Source: Candidatus Woesebacteria bacterium UBA925 (GTDB lineage: Bacteria; Patescibacteriota; Microgenomatia; UBA8517). From it: DNA of 8,834 nt. The stretch covers positions 1 to 8,834 of the forward strand of contig DBDT01000008.1 of assembly GCA_002293705.1 (NCBI GenBank). Direction: 5' to 3'. Every line of letters begins with the position of its first letter. Position 1 is the first letter of the stretch. The position numbers and the translations under genes are program-made. Below the pieces are notes generated by a model, which made no database searches, had not been told where the DNA came from, and was given only the letters and a program-made list of their open reading frames with translations. This document shows positions 1 to 6,006 of this stretch, piece by piece.

Positions 1-19
1 AGATGTGTATAAGAGACAG
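1..19 (+). other. Tn5/Nextera mosaic-end adaptor (technical)
   Basis: The first 19 bases are exactly the hyperactive Tn5 mosaic end used in tagmentation libraries, and the last 19 bases of the window are its reverse complement. This is residual adaptor and not genomic DNA. Genomic sequence starts at 20. Confidence 0.97.
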
Positions 20-368
20 GTATAGTACTTTTAAATTGCAGGTCAAGATTGGCAGCTCTTGTAAAAAAGCCAAAACCATAAACGACAACGATAACGTCGT
101 TGAGAATCATGGGTTTGCGTATAACTACGCTTTCGCATAATTTTCTGTCTACCTGGCCTAACAACAGCAGGCAAGGATAGGCATAAACCCGTCTGTTGTG
201 CCACTATTTACCGGTCGCTGGTAAAAAGTGAAAGATTAAGCGGCTTGTGTGAGGGCAATTTGGCCCCGATAGCAGCCCTTGCAGACCACTTTAATTGGGA
301 TGCTAAACCTGTAGATATTTAAAGGAATTATAGACAGAAAGAGGGTTCAACTCCCTCCGTCTCCACCA
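20..368 (+). ncRNA. ssrA: tmRNA (transfer-messenger RNA), 5' end truncated
   Basis: This RNA rescues stalled ribosomes: it is charged with alanine, enters with SmpB, and supplies a short reading frame that tags the nascent protein for proteolysis. The 3' end is tRNA-like, with a T arm GAGGG (341-345)/TTCAACT loop/CCCTC (353-357), acceptor strand CGTCTCC (358-364), and A-CCA ending at 368. The partner GGAGACG strand is missing and must lie left of the window, so a few tens of bases are lost. The long H2 stem can be paired: 28-42 with 308-324 (CTTT/AAAG, AAAT/ATTT, CAGG/CCTG). Pseudoknot PK1 is visible at 44-73 (CAAGA 44-48 with TCTTG 57-61; TTGGC 49-53 with GCCAA 69-73), with the usual A-rich linker between. 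A tag reading frame follows and stops at 138-140. The region 141-300 should contain PK2-PK4, which I did not fold in full. The CCA is encoded. Confidence 0.93.
84..140 (+). other. tmRNA proteolysis-tag reading frame
   Basis: The frame ending in TAA at 138-140 encodes DNDNVVENHGFAYNYAFA if translation resumes at GAC 84-86. That codon is 10 nt after the end of PK1, the spacing I recall for E. coli tmRNA. The frame stays open upstream, so resumption at GCC 69-71 is formally possible, but those bases lie in PK1 stem 2. The hydrophobic YAFA end replaces the common ALAA. Mycoplasma tags, which are also long, end similarly (NYAFA, from memory). The exact resume codon is inferred; the C-terminal residues and the stop are plain in the sequence. 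Confidence 0.65.
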
Positions 369-431
369 ATCCTACCAAAGACTCACTAGTAAAAAGTGTA
401 GCGTCGGAATTAATCTAAATTGGGTATACCT

Positions 432-463
432 AAACGTCTGTATTTATACAAATTCAGACGTTT
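432..463. terminator. inverted repeat between convergent tmRNA and PP2C-like gene, possible bidirectional terminator
   Basis: AAACGTCTG (432-440) pairs perfectly with CAGACGTTT (455-463) around a 14-nt A/T-rich loop. It lies between the tmRNA end (368) and the stop of the minus-strand gene (469), where a terminator serving both strands is expected. The stem ends in AAA/TTT, giving a short U tract on both strands, but no long U run follows and the loop is large. The terminator role is therefore plausible but unproven. Nothing else is recognised in 369-468. Confidence 0.5.
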
Positions 464-468
464 GAAGG

Positions 469-2322
469 TTATTCAAGGTGTCCAAGCTTAAATGAGTAGG
501 ACTTAGATCCAGTTGAAAATATTGCCTCCTTGTTTGTAGTTGAGACAATAAACTCCCTAGCCTCAGACAACAACTCGGAGCTATATGTTGCCAAAAGCTC
601 TCCTGATTTTTCAAACACATCCAACTTCTTGCCAGCAGGGTCCAGAACAAACACCTGGGTAGTAGTCTCATCTGTGTAAAGCTTGGCCCCCTGCCCTACC
701 TCTGGAGTAATCTTTACTGACTGTGGATTTCCTTGTAAAAATCTAAGAGTTCTACCACCTTCATTAAAAATCCAAATTGCGCCATCTATTGCCATTGAAT
801 TGGCTTTGCTAAAGTCAGGGGCAACCCCTTCTGTTAACCAATTCTGCTTAAGACCAAATCCAGATGGACTTGCAGGGTAACGAAGGAGTGCTGATTGCGA
901 TTTGTCCAAAACATACAGATTGCCAGCAAAACTTGCAATCAGCCCATCAGCGTAAACATCTTCTGAGATATCTTTCTTTTGTCTACCAAACTCTTTTATG
1001 CCCCGCTCAGTAATAGCAAATACTCTCTGACCTGTTGCTGAGATACTGTTAATCTTAAAGTCGTTAACAATTACAGTCTCCACTCTCTTGGTTGCCAGCT
1101 CAACCTTAACAATTCGATTGTCTCCCTTTGAGAGAAAGTACAAAAGCTCATCTGTTTTGTAGAACTGATCGATACTGGCCCCTGAGGCTATCAAGCTTGC
1201 ATCAACAAATGTGGTGGGGCTAACCTCATACAACCCTCCGATTTTTCCCAAACTTTCTGAAATAGTATCAGTCAAAGCTTTCACTTCAGGAGCTGCTCTT
1301 TGCTCCTCTGGAAGACCACTTAAAGTATTTCTTGCTTCGTAAACTAACTCACGAGCTTTGTATCTATTAAGACCTGAAACCACTTGGGCTTGACCTAATA
1401 GCTCTTGGGCAGAGCGGACCGCGCCAGCAAGCTCCTCCTCTTTAACCTGCTCACTTTTTGCTCTACCTCCAAGTAAAAACAAGACAGCCAAAATTACTAT
1501 TCCAACCCCACCAAACACAACTGATTTATGCACCTTTCCCCTGGTGTCATACCGCGGTGCCGACACACGAGTGAAAAAGCGATTCTTCTTGTGTTGCACT
1601 GATTGTGCTTGGGGGGTTTGAACTGAAAGACCTTGCATCTCTTGAGGGTGATCACTATCTGATTCCACCATTGGTTCTTGCTCCTGAATTTTGTCTTCAC
1701 CTAATACATCCAACCCTTCTCCTTGCCCTTGTGCCAAAGACTCCTCTTGTCCGTAAACAAGAAGGGACGCGGCTAGCTGACCAGATTCTGAGATGTTTGC
1801 CATTTCCTTGGCATAATCTGCCTCAATATCAGACAGCTTCCCTTCAATAATAATTTTATTAAACTCCTCTTCAGTTAATAGGCTTACCATTTGACTGCTT
1901 GCACTGCACACACTGTCGCCATTAACAAGCTTTCCAGAGCATGAAACAAAGTTCCCACTTGGAGTTACCAACTTCATAACCTCACCACCTCTTTTTAGAA
2001 ACACAAAAAAGTCGCCAGTTGAGAAGATGAATAAGTTGTCTCCCAAAAGAAGAATTGCACAAACTGCCACCCCTCCACCCGAGCAGGCCTTAACTTGCTC
2101 AGACATTTGGGAAAAATCAAAGTTCTCTCCACTTGAAAGAAAGTGCTTAAGCTGTGTGGCAATGCCGCGAATTGCCTCCATTTTTGAGAGTGAGTTGTCT
2201 GAGGATTCAATTTTAACAAGCACAGAAAACAGGCCATCCGGTATCTCAAACTCATGTACTTGAGAGGTGGCCTTCACAGAAGGCGCAAACAACAGCTTAC
2301 TTGTCGTGTGAGGGATCTGCAT
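469..2322 (-). CDS. Degenerate PP2C-like domain / single TM / propeller-like membrane protein
   Basis: This 617-aa protein has no close named homologue that I recognise. Residues 1-192 look like a PP2C (PPM) phosphatase fold. GDNLFIFSTGDFFVFLKRGG (94-113) matches the 'vGDSraYllr.G' strand pair, and KLVNGDSVCSASSQMVSLLT (131-150) matches the 'l..GD.lllcTDGl...l' region. The metal-binding Asp-Gly of the latter is replaced by Ser-Ser, so phosphatase activity is doubtful. An acidic/Gln-rich linker (193-245), a basic stretch and one TM helix (about 268-286) follow. Next come a helical segment rich in Glu/Ala (290-362) and a C-terminal region (366-615) of short beta-strand units resembling a propeller (LYFLSKGDNRIVKVEL, NLYVLDKSQSALLRYP, AIWIFNEGGRTLRFL, TQVFVLDPAGKKLDVF). 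With no signal peptide, the PP2C-like part is probably cytoplasmic and the propeller external. It could sense an external ligand and bind phosphoproteins inside (inference). It is the last gene of the leftward cluster, 44 bp after the 77-aa gene. The chosen ATG has no clear ribosome binding site, but a TAAAAT lies 9 nt upstream. Confidence 0.8.
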   Translation of the reverse strand: MQIPHTTSKLLFAPSVKATSQVHEFEIPDGLFSVLVKIESSDNSLSKMEAIRGIATQLKHFLSSGENFDFSQMSEQVKACSGGGVAVCAILLLGDNLFIFSTGDFFVFLKRGGEVMKLVTPSGNFVSCSGKLVNGDSVCSASSQMVSLLTEEEFNKIIIEGKLSDIEADYAKEMANISESGQLAASLLVYGQEESLAQGQGEGLDVLGEDKIQEQEPMVESDSDHPQEMQGLSVQTPQAQSVQHKKNRFFTRVSAPRYDTRGKVHKSVVFGGVGIVILAVLFLLGGRAKSEQVKEEELAGAVRSAQELLGQAQVVSGLNRYKARELVYEARNTLSGLPEEQRAAPEVKALTDTISESLGKIGGLYEVSPTTFVDASLIASGASIDQFYKTDELLYFLSKGDNRIVKVELATKRVETVIVNDFKINSISATGQRVFAITERGIKEFGRQKKDISEDVYADGLIASFAGNLYVLDKSQSALLRYPASPSGFGLKQNWLTEGVAPDFSKANSMAIDGAIWIFNEGGRTLRFLQGNPQSVKITPEVGQGAKLYTDETTTQVFVLDPAGKKLDVFEKSGELLATYSSELLSEAREFIVSTTNKEAIFSTGSKSYSFKLGHLE

Positions 2323-2329
2323 ACATAAG

Positions 2330-2348
2330 CCATTTTACACACAAATGG
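2330..2348 (-). other. small inverted repeat before the PP2C-like start codon
   Basis: CCATTT (2330-2335) and AAATGG (2343-2348) can form a 6-bp hairpin with a 7-nt loop, ending 7 nt upstream of the ATG at 2322 and overlapping the candidate -10. No U tract follows it on the minus strand, so it is a poor terminator for the upstream 77-aa gene. It may be chance. Confidence 0.25.
2332..2337 (-). promoter_or_regulatory. candidate -10 element for the PP2C-like gene
   Basis: Reading leftward, TAAAAT lies 9 nt before the ATG, so a transcript starting at the usual distance would have a leader of only a few bases. No -35 was recognised. Read-through from the upstream genes is also likely, since the gap to the previous stop is only 44 bp. 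Confidence 0.35.
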
Positions 2349-2366
2349 TAGTGGATAATAAGAGGA

Positions 2367-2600
2367 CTACAAGCTTACAAAAGCTAGAAAGAACAAAAGA
2401 ACTGAGGCAATCAAATGTAGATAGGCCAAAAGCTTTATTGGAAACTCAAAGCCAACAGAAAGTGTTTTGGTCATTAGTCCCACTTGCCTAACAATAACCA
2501 AAGCAAAGACTAAGTAGAGCGCAAGTCCCAGCAAAAACATATAGCGCACAGCAACCCAGATCTCGTCTCCTAGCATTGTTGTTATTTCAAATTGATTCAT
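2367..2600 (-). CDS. Small two-helix membrane protein, function unknown
   Basis: The 77-aa protein has a short polar N terminus (MNQFEITTMLGDE) and two strongly hydrophobic helices (about 17-38 and 55-76). A short basic loop (VRQVGLMTKTLSVG) joins them and ends in FEFPIKL. With the positive charge in the loop, the loop is expected inside and both ends outside. I do not recognise a characterised family; small conserved proteins of this shape are common in CPR genomes. It starts only 5 bp after the stop of the PH-domain gene, with GGAAGAG about 11 nt upstream of its ATG, so the two are almost certainly co-transcribed and may act together in the membrane. The size and helix spacing resemble the pilin-like proteins on the other strand, but it lacks their S-(A/G)-G-(D/E) loop motif, so it is not called one. 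Confidence 0.8.
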   Translation of the reverse strand: MNQFEITTMLGDEIWVAVRYMFLLGLALYLVFALVIVRQVGLMTKTLSVGFEFPIKLLAYLHLIASVLLFFLAFVSL

Positions 2601-2605
2601 ATGTA

Positions 2606-3235
2606 TTATCTTACTCTTCCTTCTAGTTTTTCCTGCTCTTCTTCAACTCTAAGTTCACGAATAACAGCTGCCACCCTGTCTGGCTTTGGTACGGCCAAGA
2701 ATTCAATCTGCACAATCTCAGCTGAAGTTTGAATAACCACATCACCATAATTAAGCGCAGTCCTAATCACTCCACCAATAGTGCTTGTGACATCCTGGAT
2801 TTGGTCTAAATTAGCATCACTAATCTGCCTGTGTACCAAGTTATTGAAATCAACATCAAACACTCTTTCGTCAGTCACGATGTATACATTGAAAAACCAG
2901 CTCAAAAACTGCTCCAATGCATAGGCAGTTGTAATCAAGTACCAGAAAAACAGCCCAACGATCTGAAATCTTTCAGGCACTTGATTAAACAGACCCCCTC
3001 CAAGAACAAGGACAGGGGCTAAAATCATCAAAAAAACTATCACCATCCAACGAAGATTTGTAATCCAGTGCTTTCTCAAAAGAAGCACAATGTGTTCTTT
3101 AGAATCAGCTCCAATGAATTTAATACCTTTAGGGTAAGCACAGTAAGCTGAAAGAAGACCTCCTTCTTGGTGCCTATGGGCATGGTGGTTTACAAGTTGA
3201 GAATGAGTCTCTGGAGTTGAGTGATGCTTTTCCAT
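2606..3235 (-). CDS. Bacterial PH-domain (bPH_2/YdbS-like) membrane protein with His-rich N terminus
   Basis: This 209-aa protein has a His-rich cytoplasmic tail (eight His within residues 1-22, for example HHAHRH) and an amphipathic stretch with KEHIVLLLRKHW (47-58). Two TM helices follow (about 61-83 and 89-113), then a C-terminal bacterial PH domain (about 115-195). The PH domain begins with YIVTDERVFDVD and includes the hallmark NLDQIQDVTSTIGG (142-155) and YGDVVIQTS (163-171). A charged tail ends the protein. The order 'two TM + bPH_2' is that of the YdbS/YdbT-type family, whose molecular role is poorly defined; proteins of this type are membrane-associated. The His cluster could bind metal, but this is speculation. 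The gene begins 30 bp after the SpoIID/LytB stop, preceded by an extended -10, and is followed after 5 bp by the 77-aa gene. The family call is firm; the function is not known. Confidence 0.85.
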   Translation of the reverse strand: MEKHHSTPETHSQLVNHHAHRHQEGGLLSAYCAYPKGIKFIGADSKEHIVLLLRKHWITNLRWMVIVFLMILAPVLVLGGGLFNQVPERFQIVGLFFWYLITTAYALEQFLSWFFNVYIVTDERVFDVDFNNLVHRQISDANLDQIQDVTSTIGGVIRTALNYGDVVIQTSAEIVQIEFLAVPKPDRVAAVIRELRVEEEQEKLEGRVR

Positions 3236-3245
3236 GTATAGGCAA

Positions 3246-3254
3246 ATTATATCA
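3246..3254 (-). promoter_or_regulatory. extended -10 promoter of the PH-domain gene
   Basis: On the minus strand, TGATATAAT is a perfect extended -10 (TGn + TATAAT), ending 10 nt before the ATG at 3235. The start point would fall about 3-4 nt before the ATG, leaving no room for a ribosome binding site. No -35 at standard spacing is evident, as is usual for extended -10 promoters. Confidence 0.6.
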
Positions 3255-3265
3255 AATTAGCCTAA

Positions 3266-4978
3266 TTAAAGTTTTTCAATGTTAAACAGGGAGCTTTTTA
3301 TACCCACATTTCCTGGCGCCCGTAAGTTAAATGCACGCCTTAACTCCTCTGAGGCAATGGTCACACTACCTTTGTTTGTACCAAAGGTTACTGATTGAGT
3401 TGAACCACTATTTCCATAAACAACACTTACACTGCTTACAGAGTCAAAGCCTCCAATTGACCTCAACTCAGAAACTGAATACGGATTACCCTTCCAGCAA
3501 CCACCCTCTATAAGAGGGCTTACTCTTGAGGCCTCCCCGCCTCCTTTGTACAAAACATGGTGAGCGTTTAAGATGTCTGCCATTTGCTCGCTAGTAAGCC
3601 ATGGTCCACTTCTTCCACATGAAGCTCCGGCACGACTTTTAAACCATGCTTTGTAAAACCAAGGAGAGCCTGATTTTCGCTCATACGCACCTTGTGGCCA
3701 CTCACCATCCGTGTCTTTGATTCCAGTCCAACCCCATTGTGAGATAGTGTAACCACCTGTACTTGCTGAATAGTATGTACCAATTGGAGAACCACCTTTG
3801 GTCAACACCCAACCACGAGTTGCGCGCACAGCCTCGGCCCATTTACCTGTTTTTGGGCTATTTTTAAACACCTGGCACGACTCTGTGGCACAAATACTTC
3901 TGGCTCCGCCCCCTGTGTAATAAAGGGCATAAGTACGAGCCGCAACAGCTTGGGCCTTAAGGGCCTCAAATCCACCTTTGTCCCCCCAACTTTCAGGCAC
4001 TTCATAGATCCCCATTAAATAACGGTCCTCAAATGAAATTCGCCCAACTCCAGTTACATTAATAGTGTCTGGAACGGGATATCCCTTTTGAAGGGTGGCT
4101 CCTTGATAGTAAGCGGCCAAAATAGTCTCCGCACTTTGACCTGACTGAGACCTACCCAGTGCTCCATACTGACTCATACCTGTTCTGTGAGGAGCTCCAA
4201 AACTGAAGGCGGCAAATGCCGGCCTAAATCCTGGATCACAAAAATTGGGACTTCCAGAAGGGCCAGTGCAAGGCTCAAGAGTTGGAGGGGTGTCTCCGAT
4301 TGATGTGGCAAAACCACCAGCTTTGAGGGCCAACAACTCTTGCTGTCTACTATCAAGCTCATCTAAATAGCTTTCAACTTTTGCAACCTCACCAGAAAGA
4401 AACTCCGCACGCTTGCCAACAGAGCTTCGAAGTGCTGCAAGCTCTACTTTGTTTTTCTCCATTTTCTCCTTGTCTTGCCTTAGATTTGAAATTTCTTGGC
4501 CATACTTTTCAATCACCTTTCGATCAAGCTCCATTACCGACTCCCTCATGGCAATTTGTCTAAATGCCTCAGTAGCATTCTCTTTGGCAAAAAATGTTGA
4601 GAGTGGATCGTAAAGACGCATAAGCATGTAATAGTTGGCAGCTTTGTTTTCAAAAACTTCTTGAGTATTTCCAAGCTCCTTACTCTGAAGATCTATTTTC
4701 TTTTCCAAATTCTTAAGTTGGACCCCGAGAGAATTAATTCTTGTTGCCAGATTTGCCACCTGTTTTTGAAGTGAAGAGAGTTCTTTTTTGTTGTTCTCGT
4801 GTGCAGGGGCCAGCGCCTCAGCGTCTCTTTTTAGCTTAGCAATACACTCATCTATCTGTCCCCCTGAAAGATTGTCACTATCACAGTCAGTTGAAGACAT
4901 GGGTTGACCGCCCACTTGATTCCAAAAAATGAGGATTATTCCTAAAACCAAAACTGTCTTCAAGTGGTTTTTTTTCAT
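3266..4978 (-). CDS. Secreted coiled-coil SpoIID/LytB-domain protein (probable peptidoglycan lytic transglycosylase)
   Basis: This 570-aa protein is predicted to be exported by an N-terminal signal (MKKNHLKTVLVLGIILIFW...). Residues 42-220 form a long coiled coil interrupted around 117-145 (YYMLMRLYDPLSTFFAKEN), resembling the regulatory N-terminal domain of PcsB/CwlO, which FtsEX contacts in Firmicutes. After a Cys/Pro linker (231-250) comes a SpoIID/LytB region. It holds GAPHRTGMSQYGA (261-273, the GHGxGMSQYGA motif with GHG altered), RYLMGIYEVPESW with putative catalytic Glu326, EALKAQAVAARTYAL (338-352), and SASTGGYT (404-411). SpoIID-type enzymes cleave glycan strands lacking stem peptides. 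The paired cysteines (363/368, 454, 494) suggest disulfides. Placing the GMSQYGA motif before the catalytic part is the order I recall for actinobacterial-type members. The gene is divergent from the pilin array with 82 bp between starts, so it could clear the wall for a pilus, or could act in division. The family call is strong; the role is inferred. Confidence 0.88.
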   Translation of the reverse strand: MKKNHLKTVLVLGIILIFWNQVGGQPMSSTDCDSDNLSGGQIDECIAKLKRDAEALAPAHENNKKELSSLQKQVANLATRINSLGVQLKNLEKKIDLQSKELGNTQEVFENKAANYYMLMRLYDPLSTFFAKENATEAFRQIAMRESVMELDRKVIEKYGQEISNLRQDKEKMEKNKVELAALRSSVGKRAEFLSGEVAKVESYLDELDSRQQELLALKAGGFATSIGDTPPTLEPCTGPSGSPNFCDPGFRPAFAAFSFGAPHRTGMSQYGALGRSQSGQSAETILAAYYQGATLQKGYPVPDTINVTGVGRISFEDRYLMGIYEVPESWGDKGGFEALKAQAVAARTYALYYTGGGARSICATESCQVFKNSPKTGKWAEAVRATRGWVLTKGGSPIGTYYSASTGGYTISQWGWTGIKDTDGEWPQGAYERKSGSPWFYKAWFKSRAGASCGRSGPWLTSEQMADILNAHHVLYKGGGEASRVSPLIEGGCWKGNPYSVSELRSIGGFDSVSSVSVVYGNSGSTQSVTFGTNKGSVTIASEELRRAFNLRAPGNVGIKSSLFNIEKL

Positions 4979-4984
4979 TTAATC

Positions 4985-4993
4985 ATTGTATCA
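4985..4993 (-). promoter_or_regulatory. extended -10 promoter of the SpoIID/LytB gene
   Basis: On the minus strand, TGATACAAT (TGn + TACAAT) ends 6 nt before the ATG at 4978. Transcription starting about 7 nt downstream would begin at or beside the A of the ATG, giving a leaderless message. No ribosome binding site precedes the start. It is nearly the same 9-mer as the one before the PH-domain gene (TGATATAAT). Confidence 0.6.
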
Positions 4994-5046
4994 ATTTAAT
5001 CAAGAGTTCATTGAGGTGCGACCCCTACACAACACAATTATATAGA

Positions 5047-5055
5047 TGTTATTCT
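5047..5055 (+). promoter_or_regulatory. candidate extended -10 promoter of the first pilin gene
   Basis: TGTTATTCT (TGn + TATTCT) ends 5 nt before the ATG at 5061, again too close for a ribosome binding site and consistent with a leaderless message. An alternative -10, TTATAT at 5038-5043, would give a leader of about 10 nt. Both lie in the 82-bp region shared with the divergent SpoIID/LytB gene. Confidence 0.45.
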
Positions 5056-5060
5056 GAGTC

Positions 5061-5984
5061 ATGAGGAAGAGTTTACAAATAAAAAATGTTTACAGGTTTT
5101 GTTCTCCGTTCGCCTTAGCAATCCTCACTCTTTTAATTTTTAACGTAAATGATGTAAATGCAGCAAGGAGGTGCGATCAAGGCAATCCACTATATGGATT
5201 CGTGACTTCAGGACAGTGGTCAATATCCCCAGCAAGCGTTGAGCCTGGCCAATCTGTAACAATCACAGTAAACAATAGCGATCTTGATGACTCTCAACCA
5301 TACTATGTCGTAATTAACCCAGTATTTTCCGGCAACAACTTGACCGGATCCCTTGCCCAAGCCCCAATCAATATCAGCCTGAGTGGATCAACCACAATAA
5401 CCATTCCAAGCAATCAAAGCCCAGGACCAATTAATATTCAAATTTTGGATTCTAACTCAGGTGAGAGCTTTGCTTGCAGTAACACCAAACCTGTGACAGT
5501 TACCCAAACTCAAATAAACTGTGGCCAAAACGGGCAACCTTGCTGCACAGGAGTTAATCAAAAAAAGTGCGATGAAAACTTTTCAGATGGAGGGCTCAAG
5601 CTTATATGTAACCCTCAAAATGTATGTGTTTTGGGAGATGACCCAATTGGAGGAGGAGCAACGCCTGAACCAACAATTGCCCAGATCTCAAGAGGTTGTC
5701 CAAATACCAATGAAATTAACACAGCAATCGGCTGTATTCCATTTGGTAGTAGCAGTGCTCTTGTGACATTCTTTGTGAGTTGGGGTCTTGGTATAAGTGG
5801 TGGAGTTGCAATGCTTTCTCTGATTTACTCTGCATTTATGATAATGACTTCAGCTGGAGATCCTAAGCGATTAGAGATGGGCCGCGAAATGGTAGTCTCC
5901 TCCCTCTCAGGGATCGTCCTCATTGCCTTCTCTGTATTTATCTTAAGACTAATTGGAATAGACATATTAGGCTTGTTTATTTGA
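5061..5984 (+). CDS. Large pilin-like protein 1: signal peptide, beta-sandwich and Cys-rich ectodomain, T4SS pilin C terminus
   Basis: This 307-aa protein has a signal peptide (hydrophobic about 15-30, likely cut after VNA at 34). A region of about 110 residues looks like an Ig/IPT-type beta sandwich (SPASVEPGQSVTITV, then alternating Val/Ile/Thr strands, about 52-150). A cysteine-rich module follows (C154-x6-CC-x7-C170-x12-C183-x5-C189), then a Gly/Pro linker. A 75-residue VirB2/T4SS_pilin-like end completes it: TM1 about 233-263, basic loop SAGDPKRLEMGREMV (264-278), TM2 about 279-305. In VirB2/TraA pilins two helices joined by a short loop pack into the pilus, with the loop facing the lumen. 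Here the N-terminal ectodomain would project outward, perhaps for adhesion or recognition (inference). It is first of seven tandem pilin-like genes, 22 bp before the next. Its last 252 bp before the final codons are near-identical to those of the next gene, while the ectodomain is different. Confidence 0.85.
   Translation: MRKSLQIKNVYRFCSPFALAILTLLIFNVNDVNAARRCDQGNPLYGFVTSGQWSISPASVEPGQSVTITVNNSDLDDSQPYYVVINPVFSGNNLTGSLAQAPINISLSGSTTITIPSNQSPGPINIQILDSNSGESFACSNTKPVTVTQTQINCGQNGQPCCTGVNQKKCDENFSDGGLKLICNPQNVCVLGDDPIGGGATPEPTIAQISRGCPNTNEINTAIGCIPFGSSSALVTFFVSWGLGISGGVAMLSLIYSAFMIMTSAGDPKRLEMGREMVVSSLSGIVLIAFSVFILRLIGIDILGLFI
5721..5972 (+). repeat. direct repeat copy 1 (pilin anchor module)
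   Basis: It matches 6655-6906 at a constant offset of 934. Positions 5721-5866 differ at one base (5759 T versus 6693 C), positions 5867-5895 differ at 16 of 29, and positions 5896-5972 are identical. It encodes both membrane helices of the large pilins. Similarity at DNA level falls sharply upstream of 5721, although the protein remains alignable for about 15 more residues. Confidence 0.95.
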
Positions 5985-5992
5985 GCGTAAAG

Positions 5993-6001
5993 TGAAATAA
6001 T
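5993..6001 (+). promoter_or_regulatory. weak candidate extended -10 before the second large pilin gene
   Basis: TGAAATAAT sits 5 nt before the ATG at 6007, the same placement as the motifs before the SpoIID/LytB gene and the first pilin. The first hexamer base is A instead of T, and the A/T-rich surroundings make chance likely. No ribosome binding site is present in the 22-bp gap. Confidence 0.25.
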
Positions 6002-6006
6002 ATAAG

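Noticed and set aside
330..368. A separate tRNA gene ending in CCA
   Set aside because: Only a T arm and acceptor strand are present. The preceding sequence has no anticodon or D arm and matches the 3' domain of a tmRNA.
683..2263. Plus-strand and alternate-frame open frames inside the 617-aa gene (for example 1605-1850 and 2027-2263)
   Set aside because: They overlap a long, well-structured coding frame and encode low-complexity or unstructured peptides with no domain or start signal.
2367..2600. The 77-aa protein as an eighth pilin
   Set aside because: It has two helices of similar size but lacks the SGGD-type loop and sits in a different operon on the other strand.
3568..4613. Short open frames overlapping the SpoIID/LytB gene
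   Set aside because: They are contained in a gene with clear family motifs and look like out-of-frame translations.
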